Below, in pieces: positions 32,939-44,624 of a stretch of DNA of 64,000 bases; the first letter of the stretch is position 1, and every line of letters begins with the position of its first letter. A model generated the notes under the pieces. The model saw only the letters and a program-made list of their open reading frames with translations, was not told where the DNA came from and did not search any database. This stretch comes from Megaustenia siamemsis (lineage: Eukaryota; Mollusca; Gastropoda; Stylommatophora; Ariophantidae): the NCBI GenBank assembly GCA_032433765.1, contig JAVIAB010000008.1, positions 38,145,410-38,209,409 of the forward strand, read 5' to 3'. The position numbers and the translations under genes are program-made.

Positions 32939-33455
32939 GAAGAATCAGTTGTGTTTTGGAAAATGAAAAATATCTTATGCAACAAATCTATGTCAATAGA
33001 AATGAAAAAGAGGGTTCATCGATGCTATATTGAACCAATTCTGACCTATGGAAGCGAATCATGGACAGTAGACAAACAAGTGAAAAGACGATTGGTGGAC
33101 ACAGAGATGGGATTTCTCAGAAGAATATTTAAGGTTCTCTGGACAGCTAAAAAGACCAATGAATACATTCTCTAAGAGGCCAAGACAAAAAAGAAACTCC
33201 TGAAAAAACATCAGAAAGAAACAATCAACATTTTTCGGGCACATCATGAGAAGAGGAAAGTTGGAATGCTTTGTTACAACTGGCTAAATAAAAGGAAAGA
33301 GAGATCGCGGACGACAACGAGAGAAAATACTGGCTAGCTTGGTGTCATGGCATGGAAAACAGTCAACAACAGAACTGATATGATGCACAGTAGATGGAGG
33401 ATTTGGAAGGATATGATCGCTTACGCCAACCGGTATGGCACATGATTATGTTGAT
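32939..33455 (+). mobile_element. LINE family B2, 3' fragment
   Basis: A 79-codon ORF (32936-33175) reads FWKMKNILCNKSMSIEMKKR, HRCYIEPILTYGSESWTVDK and MGFLRRIFKVLWTAKKTNEY. A stop and frameshift follow, and the GHIMRR, KLECFVTTG block, KQSTTELIRC-like stretch and MIAYANRYGT stop with a CATGATTATGTTGAT tail are still visible. Confidence 0.88.
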
Positions 33456-33591
33456 AATAGAAATCTACCCTACGGACTTTCTGTCTTGGTTACTCCTGTA
33501 CGTAACCGTACAGTATAACCTGACAATAGATCAAAGTTCTAATAGACAATGGCTCAGTATAACTATAATGATGATTATAATTGTATTATTA

Positions 33592-33652
33592 TCATCATTA
33601 AGTACTTACCTGCTGGCGCTGGCAATCATGTCTCTTAACAACCTTCTGTGTG
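33592..33652 (-). mobile_element. LINE family B1 3'-end scrap
   Basis: CATCATTAAGTACTTACCTG and CTGGCGCTGGCAATCATGTC match the 3' terminus of B1 (complement of ACGCCAGCAGG, then GTACTTGATGATG). Confidence 0.65.
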
Positions 33653-33767
33653 GGTTTACCGCTGTAGACTTCCAACATAGCCAGGTGAGATATCGAAACG
33701 ATACAGAAACTGACTCAGTATAACGATAATGATAATCACATTATTATTTTTTTAAATCATTATTATT

Positions 33768-33832
33768 ATCATGTACTTACCTGCCGGCGTAGGTGATCAT
33801 GTTTCTCCACAAATTTCTGTCTCCTTTTAACA
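33768..33832 (-). mobile_element. LINE family B1 3'-end scrap
   Basis: TCATGTACTTACCTGCCGGC, GTAGGTGATCATGTTTCTCC and ACAAATTTCTGTCTC match B1 3' ends. Directly followed by SINE3. Confidence 0.65.
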
Positions 33833-33849
33833 TTTCTGTTCTGGGAGAC

Positions 33850-34088
33850 TGGGTGGTCTTCAGACAAGACGCCGGTCTCGAGACAGAGAGGTTGTGAGTT
33901 CAAATCCCGGCTGCATCCGTTGGAATTTTTATTTATGATTTCTCTCTGCGGCAACTACCTCTGGTCTCAGCAGCAAGGCCCAGCTTGAAACGTCAATTAC
34001 TCATCGACGGAAAAAATATGAGTACATCCGAAGTCGGAGTTATCTACATGTGCGACATGTGTACAAACAGCTGCCAGGAAAAAGGAAT
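33850..34088 (+). mobile_element. tRNA-derived SINE3
   Basis: Head TGGTCTTCAGACAAGACGCC with B-box GTGAGTTCAAATCCC, body TTTTTATTTATGATTTCTCT and CTGGTCTCAGCAGCAAGGCC, then CATCGACGGAAAAAATATGA and ACAGCTGCCAGGAAAAAG. It lacks the TTCGACATAGGTG tail seen in the 32.4 kb copy and stops where LINE E begins. Confidence 0.78.
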
Positions 34089-34089
34089 C

Positions 34090-34925
34090 TTCTTCTCCTT
34101 CTTCTTCTTCTGTTTTTCTTTTTCACTGATACCTAAAAGGTGTCGTAGTTTATATCATTTGTCGTTCTTGAGCTGCTCGAATTGTCTGAATTAGTGATTT
34201 TCCTTTGTTGTTACATGTCTCTGTCACTGCATCTATCCATCTTCTTCTGGGTCTTCCTCTTGGTCTTTTTCCATGCATTCTCGAGAAGAACGCCCTTGAT
34301 GGTGATTGGTAAGGATTCATTCTGACCAGGTGGCCAAACCATTTAAGTTGTTGTTCTATATATTCTTGGCAGGGAATATGGTTTTATTTCTTATGGTACT
34401 TTTCTTATGGTTTTATTTGGTATTCTATCTCTTCTTGTGTTGTTTGTTACTTTTCTCAAGCATCGCATCTCACATGTATTGATCTTTCTTAAATGTGATT
34501 TAGAAAGGGTCCATGTTTGACTTTCATAGCACAAAGTTGGTAAGAAGATGCTATTTATCATTTGTTGTTTAGATGGCATAGAAATGTTTGGATGTCTTAG
34601 AAATGGTGAAAGCTGGTATGTGACAGCATTTGCTTTTTGTATTCTCATGTCAATTTCTCTGTCTAGTTTTCCATCTTCTGTGAACATTGTGCCTAAATAC
34701 TTGAATTCCTCTACTTGTTTTATTTCCTTATCTTTGATCTTGATGTTTAATGGGTGTCTTAATTTGCTTATTCTTATAGCCTCTGTTTTTGCTGTGTTAA
34801 TTTTCATACTGTAGTTTGTGCAACTTTTATCTAGAGATGTTAAATGCTGTTGTAGCAGGTTTTAATCCTCATATATTAGGCATTGGTCATCTGCGAAGAG
34901 TAGCTCGTTAATGTTGGAGTTTTCT
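34090..34925 (-). pseudogene. LINE family E: RT catalytic box to C-terminus
   Basis: The minus strand encodes the distal half of a LINE polyprotein. Near 34890 the frame reads NINELLFADDQCLIYED, containing the FADD catalytic pair. After one stop a 138-codon ORF (34807-34391) carries MKINTAKTEAIRISKLRHP, the thumb VEEFKYLGTMFTEDGKLDRE, SPFLRHPNISMPSKQQM and the TLCYESQTWTLSKSHLRK connection. The frame then breaks and continues in pieces through VWPPGQNE-like sequence and a KRPRGRPRRRW-type basic end. The 3' end is the GTATCAGTGAAAAAG motif shared with 7225-7312. It is truncated 5' of the FADD box. Confidence 0.82.
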
Positions 34926-34944
34926 ACCTCTATGTTATTATTTG

Positions 34945-35040
34945 ATTTAGGAAAAAAGAATAAACACGCAAGATTCAAGCCCTAATGTCTGTGGACTTCG
35001 AAAGACGTGAAAGCTGGCTAAACGAAAAAAAATAATTCCG
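34945..35040 (+). mobile_element. SINE3-type 3' tail without head
   Basis: CACGCAAGATTCAAGCCCTA, GACTTCGAAAGACGTGAAAG, CTGGCTAAACG and poly(A) match the tail of SINE3 at 32359-32440 (complement). The head and body are absent, so the tail may belong to a partner LINE that mobilises SINE3. Confidence 0.6.
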
Positions 35041-35455
35041 TTCTGATTCTTACCAAACTACACTCTATTAAACATCCTGAGTTTTTTTTTCACTTTCTTT
35101 CCTTCCAATTCTCATGTTGTACCAATATTTTCCAGCTATTCCTGTCTATTTTTTAAAATATTTTTTTGTTGCTAAAAATTGATGATTATTTCATCCTGAC
35201 GTTGATACGGATCTTTCATTTACTTCTTGTCATGTTTTCTGTCAGAAATGACACGTGTTGCCACAACTTATGACGATCACATGTGAAATGTTGACATATT
35301 CGTTTTTAGAACTTGTAAGAGCTGGCTTCACTTTTAGGCAAATGCACACATCCACAATGAAAATATAACGATACAGCAGACTATGTGACTATGTGTGTGT
35401 ATGGTGCCTGTAGCACAATGACTATACGCAAATATATCTTTTAATTTTAAATTAA
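35041..35455. other. No feature recognised
   Basis: No coding region or repeat identified apart from T-rich stretches. Confidence 0.45.
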
Positions 35456-35745
35456 GTTTTAAAACAACTAAAAATGAAAAGAGAACTACTAAACACAATT
35501 ATAACAAGAGAAATAAAATTTTGGGGGCATGTTAAAAGACACAACAGCCAACTAAAAGTAATACTGGAAGGGAAAATACAAGATAAAAAAGAGGCAGAGG
35601 CAGACCAAGACTAACATGTCCGAGTAACATCAAAAGTCAACCTATGACAATCTTCACCATGAAAGCCAGAGACAGAGTAGAATTGCGCTCCATGTTAGCC
35701 AACCTTTGATGTGGAGACGGCACTCAATGATAATGATGATGATCT
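35456..35745 (+). mobile_element. LINE family A 3' fragment
   Basis: Reads VLKQLKMKRELLNTIITREI, then FWGHVKRHNSQLKVILEGK, a frameshift in the GKRGRG block, and MTIFTMKARDRVELRSMLAN with a GATAATGATGATGA tail. An 11-base deletion removes part of the KRWTSQ stretch. Confidence 0.85.
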
Positions 35746-36008
35746 TTTAATGATATTATTCGTATTTTGTATTATGACTATTACCTGATTTAAAGGGGTA
35801 GCATTACTGTAGACGGAGCATTCCAATATCTTTCGTCTCCGCTCATTTTTTCAAAAAGTCGATCTAGACTTATCGTTCCTGTTTCGTGCTAATTGTTAGT
35901 TATCTGTTTTAGTTTGTTTTATCGCTTTTCATGTTTATCATTGTACATTAGAATACAGGAGACAAATAATAATAAATGAATATTATTATAGAGGGAAACT
36001 TCCGAGAC

Positions 36009-36290
36009 GATAATTCAGGGAGTTATAGGAGGAAGAGGCATGTATTATAGCACTCAGAAAAAAATGACAAATGAACAACAACAGAAAAAAAACAAAGAAC
36101 AACATATGTCCGAGGTAGAATCGAACCCGTACTCCATGGCAGTCTTTAAGGCGCAGTGCCATGGAGTACGGGTTCGATCCTGCTTCGGACCATATATTGT
36201 TCTTTGTTTGTTTCTGTTGTTTATTTGTCATTTTTTTCTGAGTGCTGTAATACATACCTCTTCCTCCTATGACTCCCTGAATTACAATAC
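36009..36290. repeat. tRNA-like inverted repeat (about 133-bp arms)
   Basis: Left arm ATAATTCAGGGAGTTATAGG through CGAACCCGTACTCCATGGC and right arm GCCATGGAGTACGGGTTCG through CCTATGACTCCCTGAATTAC are inverted copies, about 90% alike, with a ~14-base spacer (36148-36161). Each arm carries a B-box-like GGGTTCGATCC or GGGTTCGATTC next to GGAGTACG. This fits two tRNA-derived SINE halves joined head to head, or a foldback element. Confidence 0.8.
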
Positions 36291-36411
36291 AACATTGGTA
36301 AACTACCGAACGTATACGCTCGGCAAAGGACATGCAACCTTATGATGACAATGAATGATTTGGCGGGTCCATTTTATCAAGGGTTAATAGTTGAATAGTA
36401 GATTCCGAAGC

Positions 36412-39400
36412 CGTTGCCAAGTTCAGTCACTAGCAGTAAATTTAGTCACTAGTAGTAAGTTTAGTCACTAGCAGTAAGTTTAGTCACTAGTAGTAAGTTT
36501 AGTCACTAACAGTACGTTTGGTCACTAGAAGTAAGTTTAGACACTAACAGTACGTTTAGTCACCAGAAGTAAGTTTAGTCACTAGCAGTAAGTTTAGTCA
36601 CTAGTAGTAGTTTAGTCACTAGCAGTACGTTTAGTCACTAGAAATAAGTTTAATCACAGGCAATAAGTGTAGTCACTTAGCAGTAAGTTTAGTCACTAGC
36701 AGTACGTTTAGTCACCAGAAGTAAGTTTAGTCACTAGTAATAAGTGTAGTCACATAGTAGTAAGAGCAGTCACTAGCATAAGTTTGGTCACTAGCAGTAA
36801 GTTTAGTCACTAGCAGTAAGTTCAGTCACTAGCAGTACGTTTAGTCACTAGCAGTACGTTTAGTCACTAGCAGTAATTTTAGTCACTAGCAGTAAGTTCA
36901 GTCACTAGCAGTAAGTTTAGTCACTAGCAGTACGTTCAGTCACTAGCAGTATCTTTAGTCACAAGCAGTAAGTTCAGTCACTAGCAGTAAGTTAGTCACT
37001 AGCAGTAAGTTCAGGGACCAGCAGTACTTTAGTCACTAGCAGTAAGTTCAGTCCACCAGCAGTACTTTCAGTCACTAGCAGTAAGTTCAGCCACTAGCAG
37101 TACGTTCAGTCACTAGCAGTAAGTTCAGTCACTAGCAGTAAGTTTTGTCACTAGCAGTAAGTTCAGTCACTAGCAGTACGTTTAGTCACTAACAGTAAGT
37201 TTAGTCACTAGAAGTAAGTTTAGTCACTAGCAGTAAGTTAGTCACTAGCAGTAAGTTTAGTCACTAGCAGTACGTTTAGTCACAGCAGTAAGTTTAGTCA
37301 CTAGCAGTAAGTTTAGTCACATAGTAGTAAGAGCAGTCACTAGCAGTAAGTTTGTCACTAGCAGTAAGTTTAGTCACCAGCAGTAAGTTTCAGTCACTAG
37401 CAGTACGTTTAGTCACTAGCAGTACGTTTAGTCACTAGCAGTAATTTTAGTCACTAGCAGTAAGTTTAGTCACTAGCAGTAAGTTTAGTCACTAGCAGTA
37501 AGTTTAGCCACTAGCAGTACGTTTAGTCACTAGCAGTAAGTTCAGTCACTAGCAGTAAGATTAGTCACTAGTAGTAAGTTTAGTCACTAGCAGTAAGTTT
37601 AGTCACTAGCAGTACGTTCAGTCACTAGCAGTAAGTTTAGCCACTACCAATACTTTAGTCACTAGCAGTAAGTTCGGTCCACTAGCAAAAAGTTTAGCAC
37701 TAGCAGTAAGTTTAGTCACTAGCAGTAAGTTTGTTCACTACAGTAGTTCAGTCACTAGCAGTACGTTTAGTCACTAGCAGTAAGGTTAGTCATAGTAGTA
37801 AGTTCAGTCACTAGCAGTAAGTTCAGTCACTAGCAGTACGTTTAGTCACTAACAGTAAGTTAGTCACTAGCAGTAAGTTCAGTCACTAGCAGTAATTTTA
37901 GTCACTAACAGTACGTTTAGTCACTTGAAGTAAGTTCAGTCACTAGCAGTATGTTTAGTCACTAGCAGTAAGTTAGTCACTAGCAGTACGTTTAGTCACT
38001 AGCAGTAATTTAGTCACTAGCAGTAAGTTTAGTCACTAGAAGTAAGTTTAGTCACTAGCAGTAAGTTTAGTCACTTGCAGTAAGTTTCGTCACTAGCAGT
38101 ACGTTTAGTCACTATAAGTAAGTTTAGTCACTAGCAGTAAATTTAGTCACTAGCAGTAAGTTCAGTCACTAGCAGTAAGTTTAGTCACTAGTAGTAAGTT
38201 TAGTCACTAACAGTACATTTATTCACTAGAAGTAAGATTAGTTACTAGCAGTACGTTTAGTCACTAGCAGTAAGTTTAGTCACTAGCAGTCGTTTACTCA
38301 CTAGCAATAAGTTTAGTCCCTAGCAATACGTGTAGTCACTAGCAGTAGTTCAGTCACTAGCAGTACGTTTAGTCACTAGCAGTAAGTTTAGTCATTAGCA
38401 GTAAGTTCAGTCACTAGCAGTAAGTTCAGTCACTAGCAGTAATTTCAGTCACTAGCAGTACGTTTAGTCACTAGCAGTAAGTTAGAGTCACTAGCAGTAA
38501 TTTCAGTCACTAGCAGTAAGTTAGTCACTAGCAGTAAGTTTAGTCACTAGCAGTAAGTTCAGTCACTAGCAGTAAGTTTAGTCACTAGCAATAAGTTCAG
38601 TCACTAGCAATAAGTTCAGTCACTAGCAGTAAGTTCAGTCACTAGCAGTAAGTTTAGTCACAAGCAGTAAGTTCAGTCACTAGCAGTAATTTAGTCACTA
38701 GCAATAAGTTCAGTCACTAGCAGTAAGTTTAGTCACTAGCAGTAATTTCAGTCACTAGCAGTAAGTTTAGTCATTATCATAAGTTTAGTCACTAGCAGTA
38801 AGTTTAGTCACTAGCAATAAGTTCAGTCACTAGCAGTACGTTTAGTCACTAGCAGTAAGTTTAGTCACTAGTAGTAAGTTTAGTCACTAGCAGTAAGTTT
38901 AGTCACTAGCAATAAGTTCAGTCACTAGCACTAAGTTTAGTCACTAGCAGTAAGTTCAGTCACAGCAGTAAGTTTAGTCACTAGCAATAAGTTCAGTCAC
39001 TAGCAGTAAGTTTAGTCACTAGCAATAAGTTCAGTCACTAGCAGTAAGTTTAGTCACTAGCATAAGTTCAGTCACTAGCAGTAAGTTTAGTCACTAGCAA
39101 TAAGTTCAGTCACTAGCAGTACGTTTAATCACTAGCAATAAGTTTAGTCACTAGCATAAGTTTAGTCACTATCAATAAGTTCAGTCACTAGCAGTAAGTT
39201 TAGTCACTAGCAATAAGTTCAGTCACTAGCAGTACGTTTAGTCACTAGCAATAAGTTTAGTCACTAGTAATAAGTTCAGTCACTAGCAGTAAGTTTAGTC
39301 ACTAGCAGTAAGTTTATCACTAGCAATAAGTTTAGTCACTAGCAAAAAGTTCAGTCACTAGCAGTAAGTTTAGTCACTAGCATAAGTTCAGTCACTAGCA

Positions 39401-42288
39401 GTAAGTTTAGTCACTAGCAATAAGTTCAGTCACTAGCAATAAGTTTAGTCACTAGCATACGTTTAGTCACTAGCAGTAAGTTTAGTCACTAGCAATACGT
39501 TAGTCACTAGCAGTAAGTTTAGTCACTAGCAATAAGTTCGGTCACTAGCAGTACGTTTAGTCACTAGCAGTAAGTTTAGTCACTAGCAGTAAGTTTAGTC
39601 ACTAGCAGTAAGTTTAGTCACTAGCAATAAGTTCAGTCACTAGCACTAATTTCAGTCACTAGCAGTAAGTTCAGTCACTAGCAGTAAGTTTAGTCACTAG
39701 CAATAAGTTCAGTCACTAGCAGTACGTTTAGTCACTAGCAGTAAGTTTAGTCACTAGCAGTAAGTTGTCACTAGCAGTAAGTTCAGTCACTAGCTGTACG
39801 TTTAGTCACTAGCAATAAGTTCAGTCACTAGCACTAAGTTTAGTCACTAGCAATAAGTTCAGTCACTAGCAGTAAGTTTAGTCACTAGCAGTAAGTTTAG
39901 TCACTAGCAATAAGTTTAGTCACTAGCAGTACGTTTAGTCACTAGCAGTAAGTTTAGTCACTAGCAATAAGTTCAGTCACTAGCAGTACGTTTAGTCACC
40001 AGCAGTACGTTTAGTCACTAGCAGTAAGTTTAGTCACTAGCAGTAAGTTTAGTCACTAGCAATAAGTTCAGTCACTAGCAGTACGTTTAGTCACTAGCAG
40101 TAAGTTTAGTCACTAGCAGTAAGTTTAGTCACTAGCAATAAGTTCAGTCACTAGCACTAAGTTCAGTCACTAGCAGTAAGTTCAGTCACTAGCAGTAAGT
40201 TTAGTCACAAGCAGTAAGTTCAGTCACTAGCAGTAATTTAGTCACTAGCAATAAGTTCAGTCACTAGCAGTACGTTTAGTCACTAGCAGTAATTTCAGTC
40301 ACTAGCAGTACGTTTAGTCATTATCAATAAGTTTAGTCACTAGCAGTAAGTTTAGTCACTAGCATAAGTTCAGTCACTAGCAGTACGTTTATTCACTAGC
40401 AGTAAGTTTAGTCACTAGTAGTAAGTTCAGTCACTAGCTGTAAGTTTAGTCACTAGCAATAAGTTCAGTCACTAGCACTAATTTAGTCACTATCAATAAG
40501 TTCAGTCACTAGCAGTAAGTTTTAGTCATAGCAATAAGTTTAGTCACTAGCAATAAGTTTAGTCACTATCAATACGTTCAGTCACTAGCCGTAAGTTTAG
40601 TCACTAGCAATAAGTTCAGTCACGGCAGTACGTTTAGTCACTAGCAATAAGTTTAGTCTCTAGTAATAAGTTCAGTCACCAGCAGTACGTTTAGTCACTA
40701 GCAGTAAGTTTTATCACTAGTAATAAGTTTAGTCACTAGCAAAAAGTTCAGTCACCAGCAGTACGTTTAGTCACTAGTAGTAATTCAGTCACTAGCAGTA
40801 AGTTAGTCACTAGCAATAAGTTCAGTCACTAGCAATAAGTTCAGACACTAGCAGTACGTTTAGTCACCAGCAGTACGTTTAGTCACTAGCAGTACGTTTG
40901 GTCACTAGCAGTAAGTTTAGTCACTAGCAATAAGTTCAGTCTCTAGCAGTACGTTTAGTCACTAGCAGTAAGTTTAGTCACTAGCAGTAAGTTTAGTCAC
41001 TAGCAGAGTTTAGTCACTAGCATAAGTTCAGTCACTAGCACTAATTTCAGTCACTAGCAGTAAGTTCAGTCACTAGCAGTAAGTTTAGTCACCAGCAATA
41101 AGTTCAGCCACTAGCAGTACGTTTAGTCACTAGGAGTAAGTTTAGTCACTAGCAGTAAGTTGTCACTAGCAGTAAGTTCAGTCACTAGCTGTACGTTTAG
41201 TCACTAGCAATAAGTTCAGTCACTAGCACTAGTTTAGTCACTAGCAATAAGTTCAGTCACTAGCAGTAAGTTTAGTCACTAGCAGTAAGTTTAGTCACTA
41301 GTAATAAGTTTAGTCACCAGCAGTACGTTTAGTCACTAGCAGTAAGTTAGTCACTAGCAATAAGTTCAGACACTAGCATACGTTTAGTCACCAGCAGTAC
41401 GTTTAGTCACTAGCAGTAAGTTTAGTCACTAGCAGTAGTTTAGTCACTAGCAATAAGTTCAGTCTCTAGCAGTACGTTTAGTCACTAGCAGTAAGTTTAG
41501 TCCACTAGCAGTAAGTTTAGTCACTAGCAGTAATTTAGTCACTAGCAATAGTTCAGTCACTAGCAGAAGTTTAGTCACTAACAATAAGTTCAGTCACTAG
41601 CACTAAGTTCAGTCACTAGCAGTAAGTTTAGTCACCAGCAATAAATTCAGTCACTAGCAGTACGTTTAGTCACTAGCAGTAAGTTTAGTCACTAGCAGTA
41701 AGTGCAGTCACTAGCAGTACTTTAGTCACTAGCAGTAAGTTTAGTCACTTGCAATAAGTTCAGTCATAGTAGTACGTTTAGTCACTAGCAGTAAGTTCAG
41801 TCACTAGCAGTACGTTTAGTCATTAGCAGTAAGTTCAGTCACTAGCAGTAAGATCAGTCACTAGCAGTAAGTTCAGTCACTAGCAGTAAGTTGTTCACTA
41901 GCAGTAAGTGCAGTCACTAGCAGTAAGATCAGTCACTAGCAGTAAGTTCAGTCACTAGCAGTAAGTTTAGTCATAGCAGTAAGTGCAGTCACTAGCAGTA
42001 AGTTAGTCACTTGCAATAAGTTCAGTCACTAGCAGTACGTTTAGTCACTAGCAGTAAGTTCAGTCACTAGCAGTACGTTTTGTCATTAGCAGTAAGTTCA
42101 GTCACTAGCAGTACGTTAGTCACTATCAGTAAGTTCAGTCAGAGCAGTACGTTTAGTCATTAGCAGTAAGTTCATGTCACGTGAACATTAAGATCAGTCA
42201 CTAGCAGTAAGATCAGTCACTAGCAGTAAGTTCAGTCACTAGCAGTAAGTTTGTTCACTAGCAGTAAGTTCAGTCACTCAGTCACAGA
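36412..42288. repeat. 19-bp satellite array, about 5.9 kb
   Basis: About 305 copies of GTCACTAGCAGTAAGTTTA with frequent variants (AGTACG, AATAAG, TTCAG for TTTAG, CCAGC) and many one-base indels. No ORF of useful length survives. Marker variants recur at fixed distances: the GTTGTCACTAGC / AGCTGTACG pair at about 39768 and 41159, and CACTAATTTCAG at about 39645 and 41039. Both are near 1390 bp apart. GTTCAGACAC and GTTCAGTCTCTAGC recur near 520 bp apart (40.85/41.37 and 40.94/41.46 kb). The array borders LINE B1 directly at 42288. Confidence 0.97.
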
Positions 42289-42396
42289 ACATCTTCATTA
42301 CTCTTCTTAGCTGTCCATGGCACTCTCAACACTTAACATTCCAGTTCTTATGGCCGCTGTTTGTTGCCAGTACATGTTCTTTATTATTCGTAGATC

Positions 42397-43150
42397 TTAG
42401 CTGTCTACGTTTATGTTTTCTAAAATGTTTATTATTTCTTGGTGCTTTACTTTATCAAATGCCTTCGTGTAATCTATGAAACATAGGTATAGATCTGTTT
42501 TCACCTTTATGGCTCTTTCTACTAAAGATCTTATTATATAAATGGCATTGCTTGTTCCTTTATCTCTAACAAAACCACACTGTTCATCGCTAATTTCTGG
42601 ACTGATTTTGTTTAGCACTCTTCGCATGATGATTCTTAGTAATATCTTAGTCATGTGACTCATTAGGCTTGTTGTGCGATGATCATCGCATTCAATAGCA
42701 CCAGATTTCTTTGGTAGCGCTATGAATATTGATTTGAGTATGTCGTCTGGTATATATCCGCTGTTGTAGATATCATTGAATATTTTTCTTATTATTACTA
42801 TTCCAAAATCACCCATGGCTTCAATCTCTTCTTTAGTTATATTATCTGGTCCAGGAGCTTTGACTGCTTTCATATTTCGCAAGGCGTCTTCCACTTCTAC
42901 TCTGAGTATTTCTGGTCCTTCTCAGTTATCCTTAATATTTACTTCCGTTCGTTCATCATTATAAAGATCTTTAATGTATTCTGTCCATCGTCCCCTTATG
43001 TTTTCTTGATCAATCAACCGTTCTCCTTCCTTTGATCTTAAACATCCAGTTTTTTTATTGCGTTTTTCTTCCTGTTAATTCCTCAATTTGTTTGTATATA
43101 GCTTTAGCATCTCCTTTTTGTTGCATTTCAATCTCTTTGCATCTCTCTTT
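42397..43150 (-). pseudogene. RT N-terminal region of LINE family B1
   Basis: A 165-codon ORF (42894-42397) reads EDALRNMKAVKAPGPDNITK, MGDFGIVIIRKIFNDIYNSG, IPDDILKSIFIALPKKSGAI, DEQCGFVRDKGTSNAIYII and YLCFIDYTKAFDKVKHQEI. It ends where the internal deletion begins. It matches the 18292-17650 part of the other B1 copy and keeps the EEIEAMG codon that is a stop there. Upstream of 42900 a stop and indels break the linker. Confidence 0.88.
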
Positions 43151-43463
43151 TAGCCATGCTTCTTTTCTTTTGCTTCATTGCATTTTACTACTATTTCTTT
43201 ATTTAATCTCTTATACTCATATTTATTTTCTTTATTTCTTCTCCTTGTATCCATTAGCTGCAAAATGTCATATGTCATCCATTTCTTTCTTGAATTTGTC
43301 CTCACTGGTGGTATGAACTCTTTTGATGTTTGTTGCATTGATTCTTTTAGCATTTCCCACTGTTCATCAATGCTTTGTATCCTCTCGATTGCATTGTACC
43401 GGTTCTGAATTGTGATTTTATATTTGTCTTACAGCTTTATGTCTGATTTTAGTAAATCTAAAT

Positions 43464-44288
43464 TTAACTTGATGTATATAAGGCTCGTTTTATTGTTTTT
43501 AATTTTACTCTAAGCTTTCCCACAACTGGTACATGATCACTATTGCAATCTGCCCCTGGTCTAGTTTTCACACACAACAGACTGTTTCTAAATCTATTGC
43601 TTATCATTATATAATCAATTTGATTACGTGCGTTGTCCCCTGGGCTTTTCCATGTCCACATACGTTTTGGATGTTGCTTAAACCAGGTGTTTCCTATCAT
43701 CATGCTGTGTGTTCTTGCCCAGTCAAATAGTTTCTCACCTCTTTCATTCCTCACGCCTAAGCCATAATGACCAACTACTTCCTCAACTCTTTCCTTTCCT
43801 ACTTTTGCGTTAAAATCCCCTAGAACTATGGTGTTTTCATTTGGTTTGCATTTATGAAGTGCCTCATTTAACTCGTTGTAAAATTTATCAATTGTTTCCT
43901 CTAGACTGTCTGGTGTTTGTGCATAAACTTGTATAAGATTTATGTCTATTGGCTTTCCATTCAATTCCACTAAAAGGACTCTGTCAGGTATTAGGTAAAA
44001 GCCTTTCACTGTTCTTGCTCTTTTTGCATCCAAGATGATACCTACTCCTCTTTGGTGTTCAGTACCTCCAGAATAGATTATTTTATGTTTATCAGAATAC
44101 ATCTCCCCTGATCCGGTGTATCTCATTTCGCAAAGTCCCAGTAATTGGAAACCCATTCTTTTCATTTCTTGTATGATGTTTTCTAGTTTACCCTTCTGTA
44201 TGAGTGTTCTCACATTCCAAGTACCTATCTTTAGAGTTTGTTTTATCTTTATTTTGCTTACAGTAGCTTGATGACGATCAGGTATCAC
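43464..44288 (-). pseudogene. APE-type endonuclease domain of LINE family B1
   Basis: This 274-codon frame holds the apurinic/apyrimidinic-like nuclease that nicks target DNA for reverse transcription. In order from its N-terminus: LKIGTWNVRTLIQKGKLENI (Asn of the first motif, about residue 24), LLGLCEMRYTGSGEM (metal-binding Glu), GVGIILDAKRARTVKGF, INLIQVYAQTPDS, NTIVLGDFNAKVGKE (Asp and Asn), WTWKSPGDNARNQIDYIMIS and CNSDHVPVVGKLRVKL (catalytic Asp-His). All metal and catalytic positions expected in APE LINE nucleases are present. The frame itself is intact, but it is followed by a stop before the linker (KYKITIQNRYNAIER region) and the RT downstream is deleted, so the element is dead. It is the best-preserved endonuclease in the window. 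Confidence 0.9.
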
Positions 44289-44624
44289 CTGTACATGATG
44301 TCCCCTACAGAACGAGGGTTTTCCATTGGAATCCCCCTAACGTTGTTGTCGTTATTTCTATTGTTGTGGCGATTCATGATTGTGCAAAGAAATTACGACG
44401 GTGGTTTTCTGTTGCCTTCCGTCGGTTTGTTTACGGTTGGCTCCGCTAGCCTTTGACTAAAAAGTCTCACCCACAAAGCAGTGGGGTTGTTTTACTTCGG
44501 GGTACCCTCCAATAGCCTTTTACTCTCCCGAGCTTATCTGCAAGGCAGCAGGGCAGCCACATGTAGTACTCTTTATTGCATACAGTAGCAAATAAAATTA
44601 CCTGACCTGACAGGTGAGTGCGGA

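Larger units (their letters stand above)
42289..44560 (-). mobile_element. LINE family B1 with complete APE endonuclease and internally deleted RT
   Basis: From the 5' side: untranslated or N-terminal region 44560-44289, endonuclease ORF, linker, RT fingers and palm to the NVDS block at about 42400. About 590 bp (rest of the palm, YADD box and thumb) is missing compared with the 16.7 kb copy. The junction lies at an AACATTCC stretch near 42335. The remaining 45 bp is the PWTAKKSNEDVL block. The element then meets the 19-bp satellite without its usual 3' end. Confidence 0.9.

Noticed and set aside
36412..42288. CRISPR-like regular array
   Set aside because: The 19-bp units are contiguous with no unique spacers, in an animal-type repeat context; it is a satellite.
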